From: Paenibacillus rhizophilus
Lineage (GTDB): Bacteria; Bacillota; Bacilli; Paenibacillales; Paenibacillaceae
NCBI RefSeq assembly: GCF_003854965.1
Contig: NZ_RQPI01000016.1
Coordinates: 40,323 to 104,322 of the forward strand
Direction: 5' to 3'
Length of the DNA stretch: 64,000 bases
This document shows, piece after piece, positions 26,413 to 35,750 of this stretch. Below the pieces are notes generated by a model. The model was not told the DNA's origin. It was given only the letters and a program-made list of their open reading frames with translations, and did no database searches. The position numbers and the translations under genes are program-made. Position 1 is the stretch's first letter; each line of letters begins with the position of its first letter.

Positions 26413-26814
26413 TTGATATATGGAATCGGGCATGATGTGCTGGAAATCGAACGGATTGCCGTCCTGCTGAAAGGACGGCTCGGCGGCAGGCTCACACGCC
26501 GTATTCTGACCGGGGGCGAGCTTCGCCTGGCCGGAAGCCGCGGCGGCCTTACGGCCGAATTCGCCGCCGGACGGTTTGCCGCCAAGGAAGCCGTCGCCAA
26601 GGCGTTCGGGAGCGGAATCGGAGCCGCGCTGGGGTTTGCGGATATCGAAATCCTCCCCGGGGAGAATGGCAGACCCGAGGCGGTCCTTTCGGAAAAAGCC
26701 TGGAAGAGGCTGGGTCTGCCAGGAGGATATCCATACGTCATCCACCTTACGATTACGCATACCCGGGGTCTGGCGTCGGCCTTTGCCGTCGTTGAACAGC
26801 GGGTGAAAGAATAA
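26413..26814 (+). CDS. acpS: Holo-[acyl-carrier-protein] synthase
   Basis: A 133-residue enzyme that transfers 4'-phosphopantetheine from CoA to acyl carrier protein. The start IYGIGHDVLEIERI carries the magnesium-binding Asp8, and AAGRFAAKEAVAKAFGSGIG holds the Glu/Lys pair of the active site; ITHTRGLASAFAVV closes the fold. Translation begins with TTG, nine bases after GAGGAG. mutY follows 47 bases later. The large open frame on the opposite strand is a shadow. Confidence 0.94.
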   Translation: MIYGIGHDVLEIERIAVLLKGRLGGRLTRRILTGGELRLAGSRGGLTAEFAAGRFAAKEAVAKAFGSGIGAALGFADIEILPGENGRPEAVLSEKAWKRLGLPGGYPYVIHLTITHTRGLASAFAVVEQRVKE

Positions 26815-26861
26815 CGGCACAGCGGATTGTTCATAAGAATTTGACACCAAGGAGCGTGACC

Positions 26862-28178
26862 ATGGCACAGGAGGAAGGGCAGGACATGAAGCGGCAGGAA
26901 GATATGGAGTTCTTCAGCCGTCATTTGCTGGAGTGGTACCATAGGCAGAAGCGCGATTTGCCGTGGCGGCGCTCCCGCGACCCGTATCATATCTGGGTAT
27001 CGGAAATTATGCTGCAGCAGACAAGGGTGGATACGGTCATCCCGTATTTTAACCGCTTTATCGGGCGCTTCCCGACTATCGAGTCTTTGGCCGAAGCGCC
27101 GGAGGAAGAAGTGCTGAAATGCTGGGAGGGACTTGGTTATTACTCCAGAGCCCGTAATTTGCAGCATGCCGCCAGACAGGTGGAGGATGCTTATGGGGGA
27201 AAGGTTCCGGACGACCGTGAAGCGGTGTTCGGCCTCAAGGGGGTAGGCCCTTATACGGCGGGAGCGATTCTCAGCATCGCCTTTAACCGGCCGGAGCCGG
27301 CGGTGGACGGGAATGTCATGCGGGTGCTCTCCCGCTTCTTTCTGATCGAAGACGATATTGCCAAGGCCAAGACCCGGGTCAAAATGGAAGGCCTCGCGAA
27401 GGAGCTTATTCCCGGCGGCGAGGCCTCCCATTTCAATCAGGCGCTGATGGAGCACGGGGCGCTTGTCTGCACCCCGAAATCGCCGCGCTGCCTGGTCTGC
27501 CCGGTGATGGAGCGCTGCGCCGGGCGGCTTGCTGGCCGCGAGACTACGCTGCCCGTCAAGACCAAGGCCAAGCCGCCGCGCCCGGAAGCGCGGCTGGCGG
27601 CCCTGGTGGAGGGCCGCGGCGAGCGCGCGGGCCGGGTGCTCATCCGGCAGCGGCCGTCCAGCGGGCTTCTGGCCCGCATGTGGGAGCTGCCGCACTGGCC
27701 GGCGCCGGAGAATGACGGCGCCGGCGGTGGAGCCGCGCGGCCGGAGGACGCGGCCGCGATGGACCGGCTGCGCCGGTCCCTGGCCGAGGCCGGGATCTCC
27801 GCCCGGCCGGAGGAGCACTTTATGGCTGCCGAGCACACGTTCAGCCATATCCATTGGACCCTGCAGGTGTACCGCTGCAGGGAGGAACGGCTTCCGCTGC
27901 CGATGGCTGCGGAAGCGCGGGCGCCGTACGCTGCGCAGCGTACGGCCGTAGAGGCGCCGGCAGAGGCTTCGCCGCCGGCGCTGTTTCCGGCGGCGGACTC
28001 CGCCGATCCGGGCGCGGCGCCCGAGCTTTTCGCCGACGAGGCCGGCCATGCCGGCGAGCGGGCGGAAATGCGCTGGATCGGGCGCGAAGACATGGCGAAT
28101 TACGCTTTTCCGAACGTCTTCCTTAAGCTGCTGAACGCTTATTTCGATCAAAGGGACGCTGCGGCATCCGGCGGGTAG
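26862..28178 (+). CDS. mutY: A/G-specific adenine glycosylase
   Basis: A 438-residue DNA-repair enzyme that removes adenine opposite 8-oxoguanine. The catalytic domain has IMLQQTRVDTVIPY, the helix-hairpin-helix LKGVGPYTAGAILSIAF with the catalytic Asp in VDGNVMRVLSR, and the 4Fe-4S cysteines CTPKSPRCLVCPVMERC (C-x6-C-x2-C-x5-C). The C-terminal NUDIX-like domain reads the oxoguanine. That domain contains an Ala/Pro-rich insert (about 355-405) with very high GC that is probably disordered. The ATG at 26862 follows AAGGAG; the family length is 350-370, and the insert explains the excess. Confidence 0.94.
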   Translation: MAQEEGQDMKRQEDMEFFSRHLLEWYHRQKRDLPWRRSRDPYHIWVSEIMLQQTRVDTVIPYFNRFIGRFPTIESLAEAPEEEVLKCWEGLGYYSRARNLQHAARQVEDAYGGKVPDDREAVFGLKGVGPYTAGAILSIAFNRPEPAVDGNVMRVLSRFFLIEDDIAKAKTRVKMEGLAKELIPGGEASHFNQALMEHGALVCTPKSPRCLVCPVMERCAGRLAGRETTLPVKTKAKPPRPEARLAALVEGRGERAGRVLIRQRPSSGLLARMWELPHWPAPENDGAGGGAARPEDAAAMDRLRRSLAEAGISARPEEHFMAAEHTFSHIHWTLQVYRCREERLPLPMAAEARAPYAAQRTAVEAPAEASPPALFPAADSADPGAAPELFADEAGHAGERAEMRWIGREDMANYAFPNVFLKLLNAYFDQRDAAASGG

Positions 28179-28325
28179 ATTGTTTAGCGGAATGGGCTGC
28201 GGCATACTGCGGGTAGGCTGCCCCACGTAATGGGCTGCTACCGCCGGGCGGCTTTTTGTGAGATGGCCAATGCACGGCCGAGGTGCATAAGTGCCGATTC
28301 GGCATATAAGGGAACGAGTAAATGC

Positions 28326-28360
28326 AAAAAGGGATTGCCCCTGCCGGGCAATCCCTTTTT
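28326..28360. terminator. Bidirectional terminator between mutY and sodA
   Basis: AAAAAGGGATTGCCC pairs with GGGCAATCCCTTTTTT around a short CTGCC loop; it serves both convergent genes. Confidence 0.88.
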
Positions 28361-28433
28361 TAGATGTTGTTCTAACTGTGCAATGACATTGGCTGCCGCC
28401 ATTATACGAAGGCGGCTTCAACTGCCAGTCGGT

Positions 28434-29042
28434 TTACTTGGCGCTTTCGTAGCGCTTGCCGACGGCATCCCAGTTAACAACGTTCCAGAACGCTTTGATG
28501 TAATCGGGGCGTTTGTTTTGATATTTCAGGTAGTAGGCATGCTCCCATACGTCAAGTCCGAGCAGCGGAGTTGCACCTTCCATAATAGGGCTGTCCTGGT
28601 TAGGAGTGCTCGTTACGGCCAGTTTGCCGTCCTTGAGCGAGAGCCAAGCCCAGCCGCTGCCGAATCGGGTTGTTGCCGCAGCAGCGAAGTCTTCCTTGAA
28701 CTTCTCAAATCCACCCAGTTCGCTGTCGATCGCTTCGGCCAGTGCGCCTGTCGGTTCGCCGCTGCCGTTCGGTCCGATCGTTTCCCAGAACAAGGAGTGG
28801 TTGGCATGCCCGCCGCCGTTGTTGCGGACCGCTGTGCGGATTGCTTCCGGTACCGCGTTCAGATCGGAAATGAGCTCTTCAAGACCTTTGCCTTGCAGTT
28901 CGGGTGCCTTTTCCAGTGCGGCATTGAGGTTGGTTACGTACGTATTGTGGTGTCTGTCGTGATGAATCTCCATCGTCGTCGCGTCGATGTGCGGTTCGAG
29001 TGCGTCATTTGGATATGGAAGTGCCGGTAATTCAAAAGCCAT
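28434..29042 (-). CDS. sodA: Manganese superoxide dismutase
   Basis: A 202-residue cytoplasmic enzyme that turns superoxide into peroxide and oxygen. Metal ligands are His27, His82, Asp164 and His168 (IHHDRHH, GGGHANHSLFW, LDVWEHAYY). Gly-rich GGGHANHS together with Gln in TPNQDSP is the Mn-type pattern. AGGAGGG stands nine bases before the ATG. A strong promoter lies upstream (29086-29114, minus strand). A second, longer superoxide dismutase is encoded at 33.1 kb. Confidence 0.97.
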   Translation of the reverse strand: MAFELPALPYPNDALEPHIDATTMEIHHDRHHNTYVTNLNAALEKAPELQGKGLEELISDLNAVPEAIRTAVRNNGGGHANHSLFWETIGPNGSGEPTGALAEAIDSELGGFEKFKEDFAAAATTRFGSGWAWLSLKDGKLAVTSTPNQDSPIMEGATPLLGLDVWEHAYYLKYQNKRPDYIKAFWNVVNWDAVGKRYESAK

Positions 29043-29085
29043 GGAAAAATCCCTCCTGATTTGTAATGGAATTTGTATACATATT

Positions 29086-29114
29086 ATTAAACCGTATCTG
29101 AAACGAGAATGCAA
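29086..29114 (-). promoter_or_regulatory. Promoter of sodA
   Basis: On the minus strand TTGCAT (29109-29114), 17 bases, TTTAAT (29086-29091), about 45 bases before the start. Confidence 0.6.
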
Positions 29115-29209
29115 CACTAAACAAACAAAAATGTTTATAAAGTGAAATGACCTGAAAACGTCGACTCATAACGGTCATACTTTATGTAAACTCGGTGTTA
29201 ATTACGTTG

Positions 29210-29254
29210 ATATTTCCTGAAAAAAGAAACTTATAAACTAAATATTTCCTGAAA
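29210..29254. repeat. Two direct copies of ATATTTCCTGAAA in the sodA-GNAT gap
   Basis: ATATTTCCTGAAA occurs at 29210-29222 and again at 29242-29254, 32 bases apart (three helical turns). The spacing would suit a protein binding the same DNA face. The rest of 29115-29461 is AT-rich and shows no gene. Confidence 0.35.
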
Positions 29255-29461
29255 GATGAACAATTTGCATATACCGCTATGTATACGCTTTATATTAAGC
29301 GTTTTCGCTATAAAAGTAATGATATCGCCCGAAATATGTGTTTTAATAGAGATAAAAGCGGGTATTCCTCGTTATTTGATGCTTTTTTCGCCCTCCGGAT
29401 TATAAAGGGAAGTCCTTCTTTTTGTAAAATCCAAAGCCATAGAAAAGGGAGACTGTAAAGA

Positions 29462-29884
29462 ATGCACGTTCGTTCCTTTCAATTAAGCGATTGTAGTCCA
29501 GTGACTGAGCTGTTGCAAGCCGCCTTATCCGAAGAATGTTTCGAAAACACCATCGAACCTTTCTCCAGACAGCTTTCTTGGGATTCCGATCTCATTGTTG
29601 TTGCGGAAGAGGAAGGAGAAATTGTCGGAGCGCTGATTGGCACAATTGAGAAAAATCACGGTTGCTATTTCCGCATTGCCATCCATCCCGATTATCGCCG
29701 CAGAGGAATCGGCAGAAGTCTTGTATCGGCTATGGAGAGCAGATTTCAGGCGCGCAAGGTCAACGGAATTTACGTTGTCGGCGATGAGCATAATGCGGCC
29801 GCCCTCCCGCTTTACGAAGCGATGGGGTATGGCGAGAACCAAATCTTTAAATCGGTGCGAAAGCTGAGCATCGTTGGACAATAA
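29462..29884 (+). CDS. GNAT N-acetyltransferase
   Basis: 140 residues, one acetyltransferase domain. The acetyl-CoA binding loop is IHPDYRRRGIGRSLVSAM; VGDEHNAAALPLYEAMGYG is the last motif. AAGGGAG precedes the ATG. No neighbour hints at the substrate. A small terminator (29944-29968) follows. Confidence 0.87.
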   Translation: MHVRSFQLSDCSPVTELLQAALSEECFENTIEPFSRQLSWDSDLIVVAEEEGEIVGALIGTIEKNHGCYFRIAIHPDYRRRGIGRSLVSAMESRFQARKVNGIYVVGDEHNAAALPLYEAMGYGENQIFKSVRKLSIVGQ

Positions 29885-29943
29885 AGAGTGGGTCAGTCTG
29901 CATTGCGAAAGCGGAAACATTAACCATATACACCAGCATCACC

Positions 29944-29968
29944 GGAGCCGGGAGACGGCTCCTTTTCT
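29944..29968 (+). terminator. Short terminator after GNAT gene
   Basis: GGAGCC-GGGAGAC-GGCTCC followed by TTTTCTT. Confidence 0.6.
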
Positions 29969-30061
29969 TACTCAGCATATCATCCCCAACGTTGCAAACG
30001 GGCGGGAGATATGCTTTTCTATTGTTATGATGTCATTCATTTATCGGATCAGGGGTGAACT

Positions 30062-30679
30062 ATGGAGCTGGAATTGGAAGAGGGAGGCTTGCCCTACCGC
30101 AAACGAAGCGACCGGACTTCCAGACTGAAGAAATATCGCTCCCTCCGGAGAAGAAAATGGATCGCGGAATTCAGAGACTGGATGATTATGGCGATTGTGG
30201 TATTCACGGTTATGTCGCTGCTTAATCTGTTCGTGTTCAATATATCCATGGTCAAGGGCCATTCGATGCAGCCTACGCTGTATGAAGGCGAACGGCTGTT
30301 TATTAATAAAATCACACTTACGTTCACAGACCCGAAGCGCGGCGATATTGTCGTGCTGCATGATCCGAGTTCCGGGCCGGAACGGAAAGAATATCTGGTC
30401 AAGCGGGTCGTCGGCATACCCGGAGATATTGTCGAAGTGCGGCAGCACAAGCTGTACGTAAACGGCAAGCCGGTCGTGGAGCCGTATGTGGACGCGTCAA
30501 TTGAGGATGCGGATTTCGCGCCGGTTCCCGTCGGCAGGGGATTTTATTTCGTTATGGGTGACAATCGCCATGCCGGTGCCAGCAAGGACAGCCGCTTTTT
30601 CGGAGCCGTTCCCCTGAAGATGATCGTTGGCAAAGCCGCCTATATCTGGTGGCCACTGTCGAAATTAAATGCGTTATAA
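30062..30679 (+). CDS. sipT: Signal peptidase I
   Basis: A 205-residue membrane protease that cuts signal peptides from exported proteins. One membrane helix lies at about 40-60, and the active site faces outward. The catalytic Ser68 is in GHSMQPTLYEGE and the base Lys114 in KEYLVKRVVGIPGD. GDNRHAGASKDSRFFG is the third conserved box. The length and single N-terminal helix are typical of Bacillus type enzymes. The exact paralogue name (sipS, sipT, sipV) is uncertain. Confidence 0.93.
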   Translation: MELELEEGGLPYRKRSDRTSRLKKYRSLRRRKWIAEFRDWMIMAIVVFTVMSLLNLFVFNISMVKGHSMQPTLYEGERLFINKITLTFTDPKRGDIVVLHDPSSGPERKEYLVKRVVGIPGDIVEVRQHKLYVNGKPVVEPYVDASIEDADFAPVPVGRGFYFVMGDNRHAGASKDSRFFGAVPLKMIVGKAAYIWWPLSKLNAL

Positions 30680-30719
30680 TGAGGTCTTGGTTTATGCCAA
30701 TACAAAGGAGGCGGAGGTA

Positions 30720-31907
30720 ATGAACACCACGGAATATACATCTTATGCGCCCCCGTCGCCGAGGTGGGAAAGACTAAAGAAGGAAATCAAGGAGGCGGCG
30801 CAGTCGCTGGGTATCGACGATATCGGATTTGCGACGGCGGAGCCGTTTCTTTATTTGAAAAATCTGCTGCAGGACCACCGGGACAAGGGCTATGAATCCG
30901 GCTTTGAGGAGCCCGATTTGGACAAGCGGACGATTCCCGCCCTGCAGGAAGGACGGCCGATGTCGATCCTTGCGATCGCTGTGGCCTATCCGTCGAAAAT
31001 GGACAATCCCCCAAAGTCCGAGCCGGGCGAGCGCAGGGGCATTCTGGCGCGATCCGCTTGGGGCCGCGACTATCATCTTGTGCTGCGCGAGGCGCTGGAG
31101 CGTCTGGAAGCCTTTATCCGGCAGCGTGTGCCGGACGCGGTGATGGAGAGTATGGTGGATACCGGCGTTCTGGTCGACCGGGCGGTGGCTCAGCGGGCCG
31201 GGATCGGCTTCAGCGGCAAAAACTGCTCGGTCATTTCACCGAAATGGGGCTCGTGGATCTACCTGGGCGAAATGGTCACGGACATCCCCTTTCCGCCCGA
31301 TACACCTGTGACGGAAGGCTGCGGGACATGCACGAAATGCATTGACGCTTGTCCGACGGGCGCCCTGGTTGGGCCCGGAGAGCTTAACGCTCAGGCGTGC
31401 GTCTCTTATCTGACGCAGACCAAAGGCTTTCTGGACGAAACGTACATGTCCAAAATCGGCAACCGCCTGTACGGCTGCGATACCTGCCAAATTGTCTGTC
31501 CTTACAACCGGGGAAAGAACTGGGATCACCATCCTGAGCTTCTGCCCGATCCTGAGCAGGCGAAGCCGCTGCTTCTGCCGATTCTTGACCTCAGCAACAA
31601 GGAGTTCAAGGAGAAATTCGGAAGCAGCGCCGCGGCCTGGAGGGGCAAGAAGCCGATCCAGCGCAACGCGGTCATCGCGCTCGGCAATTTCAAGGATGCT
31701 TCCGCCGTGCCGAAGCTGACGGAAGTGCTGCTCCGTGACCCGCGTCCGGAGCTGCGCGGCGCGGCGGCCTGGTCACTTGGCGTCATCGGCGGCGAAGCGG
31801 CTCTTGCGGCCGTGGAACTTGCGCTTGAGAGCGAGCGGGATGAAGAGGTCGTCAGACGTTTGTTCAGGTCGAAAGCCAAGCTGGCAGGGACAATGGAGCC
31901 TGAATGA
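30720..31907 (+). CDS. queG: Epoxyqueuosine reductase QueG
   Basis: A 395-residue cobalamin and iron-sulfur enzyme that makes queuosine in tRNA from epoxyqueuosine. Two 4Fe-4S clusters are seen in CGTCTKCIDACPTG and CDTCQIVCPYN. The catalytic stretch TGVLVDRAVAQRAGIGFSGK is conserved. The C-terminal ~70 residues form a HEAT-like repeat (AVPKLTEVLLRDPRPELRGA). I chose the ATG at 30720 behind AAAGGAGGCGGAGGT instead of 30669, which overlaps sipT. It may be read through from the sipT transcript. Confidence 0.94.
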   Translation: MNTTEYTSYAPPSPRWERLKKEIKEAAQSLGIDDIGFATAEPFLYLKNLLQDHRDKGYESGFEEPDLDKRTIPALQEGRPMSILAIAVAYPSKMDNPPKSEPGERRGILARSAWGRDYHLVLREALERLEAFIRQRVPDAVMESMVDTGVLVDRAVAQRAGIGFSGKNCSVISPKWGSWIYLGEMVTDIPFPPDTPVTEGCGTCTKCIDACPTGALVGPGELNAQACVSYLTQTKGFLDETYMSKIGNRLYGCDTCQIVCPYNRGKNWDHHPELLPDPEQAKPLLLPILDLSNKEFKEKFGSSAAAWRGKKPIQRNAVIALGNFKDASAVPKLTEVLLRDPRPELRGAAAWSLGVIGGEAALAAVELALESERDEEVVRRLFRSKAKLAGTMEPE

Positions 31908-31937
31908 TAAAGAGTTGGACAGGAGCGGATATTCCAA

Positions 31938-31966
31938 TTGCTGTCCAGTTCTTGAAATGCTATGAT
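31938..31966 (+). promoter_or_regulatory. Promoter of the YneF-like gene
   Basis: TTGCTG (31938-31943), 17 bases, TATGAT (31961-31966), 56 bases before the ATG. Confidence 0.55.
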
Positions 31967-32021
31967 AGATTCGCGCGCGTTAAAGATGCGCGCCACAATA
32001 CAACTCAGAGGTGGGTTTTGA

Positions 32022-32273
32022 ATGGATATCGCTCTTCCAATTATTACACTGGTTGTGGGGCTGATCGGCGGCTTTTTCATCGGTGTATATTATCTGCGCA
32101 AGCAAATGACCAGCATGCAGAACGATCCGGAAATGCTGCAAAAGGTTGCCAAGCAGATGGGATATAATTTGAACAGTAAGCAAATGCAGCGCGCCCAGCA
32201 AATGATGAAGAACCAGAACGTGCCGGGACGTCCTGCCGGCGGCGGCAAAGGACAAAAAAGAAAGAGCAAGTAA
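32022..32273 (+). CDS. YneF-family small membrane protein (UPF0154)
   Basis: 83 residues. One N-terminal helix (about 5-25, IITLVVGLIGGFFIGVYYL), then RKQMTSMQNDPEMLQKVAKQ and a basic C-terminus. These are the defining features of UPF0154/YneF, which is widespread in Firmicutes and of unknown function. AGAGGTG precedes the ATG. folE follows after 50 bases. Confidence 0.9.
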   Translation: MDIALPIITLVVGLIGGFFIGVYYLRKQMTSMQNDPEMLQKVAKQMGYNLNSKQMQRAQQMMKNQNVPGRPAGGGKGQKRKSK

Positions 32274-32323
32274 CCGGCCCACGCTCGGAGTGTTAGCGGG
32301 ACGGCATGAAGGAGGAAAGTTTC

Positions 32324-32917
32324 ATGGGCGGCGTCAAAGATTATGTGAACGGAAGCGTAACGGCGAACCGTGAGAAGATAGAGTATCATGTCCAGAAAAT
32401 ATTGGAGCTCATCGGCGAGGATACCGGACGGGAAGGACTGCTCGAGACGCCAGCGCGGGTAACTCGGATGTACGAGGAGATATTCGCCGGATACTCTGTC
32501 GATCCGAAAGAGGCGCTTGGCGTTACCTTCGACGAGTCCCACGAAGAGCTCGTCATCGTCAAGGACATCGTCTATTACAGCCAGTGCGAACACCATATGG
32601 CTCCTTTCTTCGGCAAGGTGCATATCGGGTACATTCCGAGCGGACGAATCGCCGGACTCAGCAAGCTGGCACGGCTGACGGAAGCCGTGACACGCCGCCT
32701 GCAGGTGCAGGAGCGCATCACCTCGCAAATCGCCGATATCATGACCGAAGTGCTTCATCCGCACGGTGTCATGGTGGTCGTCGAAGGCGAGCATCTGTGC
32801 ATGTGCGCCCGGGGCGTCAAGAAGCCGGGCAGCAAGACGGTTACCTCGGCTGTCAGGGGGACTTTCCGTAAGAACCCCGCAGCCCGGGCGGAATTCTTGT
32901 CGTTAATTAAGGACTAA
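32324..32917 (+). CDS. folE: GTP cyclohydrolase I
   Basis: A 197-residue enzyme that converts GTP to dihydroneopterin triphosphate, the first step of folate synthesis and of the queuosine precursor. Zinc ligands Cys88, His91 and Cys159 are in place (QCEHHMAPFFGKVHIGY and HLCMCARGVKKPG). The ATG at 32324 follows AAGGAGG; an upstream ATG at 32306 is less likely. Its neighbour two genes before is queG, and FolE supplies the same pterin precursor used for queuosine. Confidence 0.97.
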   Translation: MGGVKDYVNGSVTANREKIEYHVQKILELIGEDTGREGLLETPARVTRMYEEIFAGYSVDPKEALGVTFDESHEELVIVKDIVYYSQCEHHMAPFFGKVHIGYIPSGRIAGLSKLARLTEAVTRRLQVQERITSQIADIMTEVLHPHGVMVVVEGEHLCMCARGVKKPGSKTVTSAVRGTFRKNPAARAEFLSLIKD

Positions 32918-32934
32918 AGTAAGGTTTGAAGCGA

Positions 32935-32972
32935 GCCGGCCCCCTGAAGTCTTCAGGGGGCCGGTTTTTTTT
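32935..32972 (+). terminator. Terminator after folE
   Basis: GCCGGCCCCCTGAAG pairs with CTTCAGGGGGCCGG over a tiny loop, followed by eight T. Confidence 0.92.
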
Positions 32973-32973
32973 A

Positions 32974-33067
32974 ATAAGAATGTATAAGCTGTGCGCTTAT
33001 CATTTTGTCTTATATTTCTACGAGAAACGGTACCGTCCCTAAAAGGACGGCGAAGCCGTTTCTTCTT
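32974..33067 (+). repeat. Hairpin repeat element, copy B (reference copy)
   Basis: The most complete copy. Left block ATAAGAATGTATAAGC with TGCGCTTATC; middle TTATATTTCTACGAG, GAAACGG; right block CCGTCCC..GGACGG and GGCGAAGCCGTTTCTTCTT. The GAAACGG/CCGTTTC and CCGTCC/GGACGG pairs form a long hairpin. Copies A, C and D are at 16.0, 26.3 and 47.8 kb. It lies just past the folE terminator and before the end of the convergent second superoxide dismutase gene. Confidence 0.75.
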
Positions 33068-33080
33068 GGTTCGAAGTTTA

Positions 33081-33097
33081 GGCTTCACTTTGTGGGG
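33081..33097 (+). repeat. GGCTTCACTTTGTGGGG motif, copy 2
   Basis: Identical to 7149-7165 over 17 bases. It abuts the 3' end of the second superoxide dismutase gene. A third, shorter copy is at 47901-47914. Confidence 0.5.
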
Positions 33098-33104
33098 CTA
33101 TTTT

Positions 33105-34271
<1,167 letters not shown>

Positions 34272-34302
34272 CACGTACAGCCCTCCCGTAATATGTCTTT
34301 CC

Positions 34303-35373
34303 CTATAAGGTATGAGCGGAGAAGGTTGTACTATGTGAGGCGTTAGTTGGCTGCTGTTTCTCTTTCGCGGCTTTGGCCAGCGGAACATTGCTTAAGAAGG
34401 CAGAAACCCGGCGCAAATATTCGCGGGGGTGTTCACGGAACAGCAGCTCGTGATGGCTGTCTTCGACAATCCAGGAGTCGGAATACGGATTGGTCTGATT
34501 GGCGGCCAGCGACTCGGCGATTGGATAAGGGGCTTTTTCATCCTGCGTTCCATGTATAAATAAAGTCGGAAAAGGATAATCTTCCGCCTTCACCTTGGCA
34601 TAAGGAATCTGATTCAGCCCGGTGCCGTTCAGAACAGGGAAGAGCAGCTCCATAATTTCAAGGGAGGGGTGGCGCGGAAGATTGATATTCTGCCTGATGT
34701 TGTGGTACAGCGTATCGGGCTCCAGCAGGAAGGTGCTGTCCAGAATCATCGCATCCACATCCTTGGTAACGAGCCCAGCCTGCAAGGCGGTGCCTGCGCC
34801 CATGGAGAAGCCCCATACGACAATCTCCTTCGCTCCGCGCTGCTTGGCAAGCTGGATGGCGCCCAGCAGTTCGCGGGATTCTTTTTTGCCGCCGGTGGCG
34901 ACATCTTTGTTGCTTTGGGAAGCGAAGCCGTAGTCGAACATAATGACATTGAAGTTCAGACGGTGCGCAAAATGGGCGAGATCGTACATCGGAACCCAGG
35001 ATTCCTCGCGGTTGGCGCCATAGCCGTGGCTGAACACAATCGTCTTGGTTGATTTCTCGGCCGGAATATACCAGCCTTGAATATTGCGGCCGCCATCGCT
35101 TGCCGGAAAGGTCACATCCTCGTATTTCAGACCCTTCGCCAGCATCGGATTGGAGAACACCGGAGCGACCGTCGGATTGGACAGCACCCAGGTAATATAA
35201 GCGTGCAGCGAGATGAAGCAGAATACGAAAAAAAAGAAAACGGACAGCAGCAGCGCCACGATCACATGCTTTATGCGAATCATCCGCAGGGACAGCTGCG
35301 GCGCCTTATCGGACGGACGGTCTAGCGGCCTTGGGGAGACCGGCGTGCCGGCGCGTGATGATGCAAGATCCAT
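34303..35373 (-). CDS. Membrane-anchored alpha/beta hydrolase
   Basis: 356 residues. A polar N-terminus is followed by one membrane helix (about 34-58, VIVALLLSVFFFFVFCFISL), then an extracellular hydrolase domain. The nucleophile is in VVWGFSMGAGTALQ, with a catalytic Asp in FIHGTQDEKAPYP and a His in VEDSHHELL. The family resembles YqkD/YfhR-like hydrolases. The ATG at 35373 follows AGGAGGGG; an open frame upstream runs through the 64-bp repeats and is not real coding. The substrate is unknown. Confidence 0.88.
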   Translation of the reverse strand: MDLASSRAGTPVSPRPLDRPSDKAPQLSLRMIRIKHVIVALLLSVFFFFVFCFISLHAYITWVLSNPTVAPVFSNPMLAKGLKYEDVTFPASDGGRNIQGWYIPAEKSTKTIVFSHGYGANREESWVPMYDLAHFAHRLNFNVIMFDYGFASQSNKDVATGGKKESRELLGAIQLAKQRGAKEIVVWGFSMGAGTALQAGLVTKDVDAMILDSTFLLEPDTLYHNIRQNINLPRHPSLEIMELLFPVLNGTGLNQIPYAKVKAEDYPFPTLFIHGTQDEKAPYPIAESLAANQTNPYSDSWIVEDSHHELLFREHPREYLRRVSAFLSNVPLAKAAKEKQQPTNASHSTTFSAHTL

Positions 35374-35388
35374 AAGGTCCCCTCCTAA

Positions 35389-35576
35389 AAGTTTTGCGAG
35401 CGCAAAGGCATCGGTTAATTCTTCAGCAAAACTCGCTTCGAAAGCATAGGCTAAGTTTTGCGAGCGCAAAGGCATCGGTTAATTCTTCAGCAAAACTCGC
35501 TTCGGAAGCATAAGCCAAGTTTTGCGAGCGTAAAGTCTGCGGCTAATATCTTCAGCAAAACTCGCTTCGGAAAAGT
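35389..35576 (-). repeat. Three tandem 64-bp repeats upstream of hydrolase gene
   Basis: AAGTTTTGCGAGCG recurs at 35389, 35453 and 35517, exactly 64 bases apart. Each unit has CAGCAAAACTCGCTTCG at the same offset. The first two units are almost identical and the third is more diverged. AGTTTTGC and GCAAAACT within each unit can pair. Because 64 is not a multiple of three the units cannot encode a repeated peptide. The innermost copy joins directly onto TTTTAGGAGG, the ribosome site of the hydrolase. A degenerate copy sits at 4522-4618 in the same position relative to its gene. Confidence 0.85.
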
Positions 35577-35750
35577 GGATTCGTTTGCACTCCTAAATCT
35601 AATCGTAGGGTTCTGTTAACGCAAAGTCAATGAATGTGCGCCATTTGTAATGCAACTGTAAAGTGAGGCGCCGACCTGCCGGCAGGCCAAATATGCTGGA
35701 CTTTTCACAGACTTTTGCTAAGATAGAAATGACTATAAATATTGTAACCG

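Noticed and set aside
26379..28421. 680-codon open frame opposite acpS and mutY
   Set aside because: Covers two well-recognised genes on the other strand; composition (Arg/Pro/Ser) is typical of a shadow.
35374..35475. N-terminal extension of the hydrolase through the 64-bp repeats
   Set aside because: The 64-base period is not a multiple of three, and AGGAGGGG stands right before the ATG at 35373.
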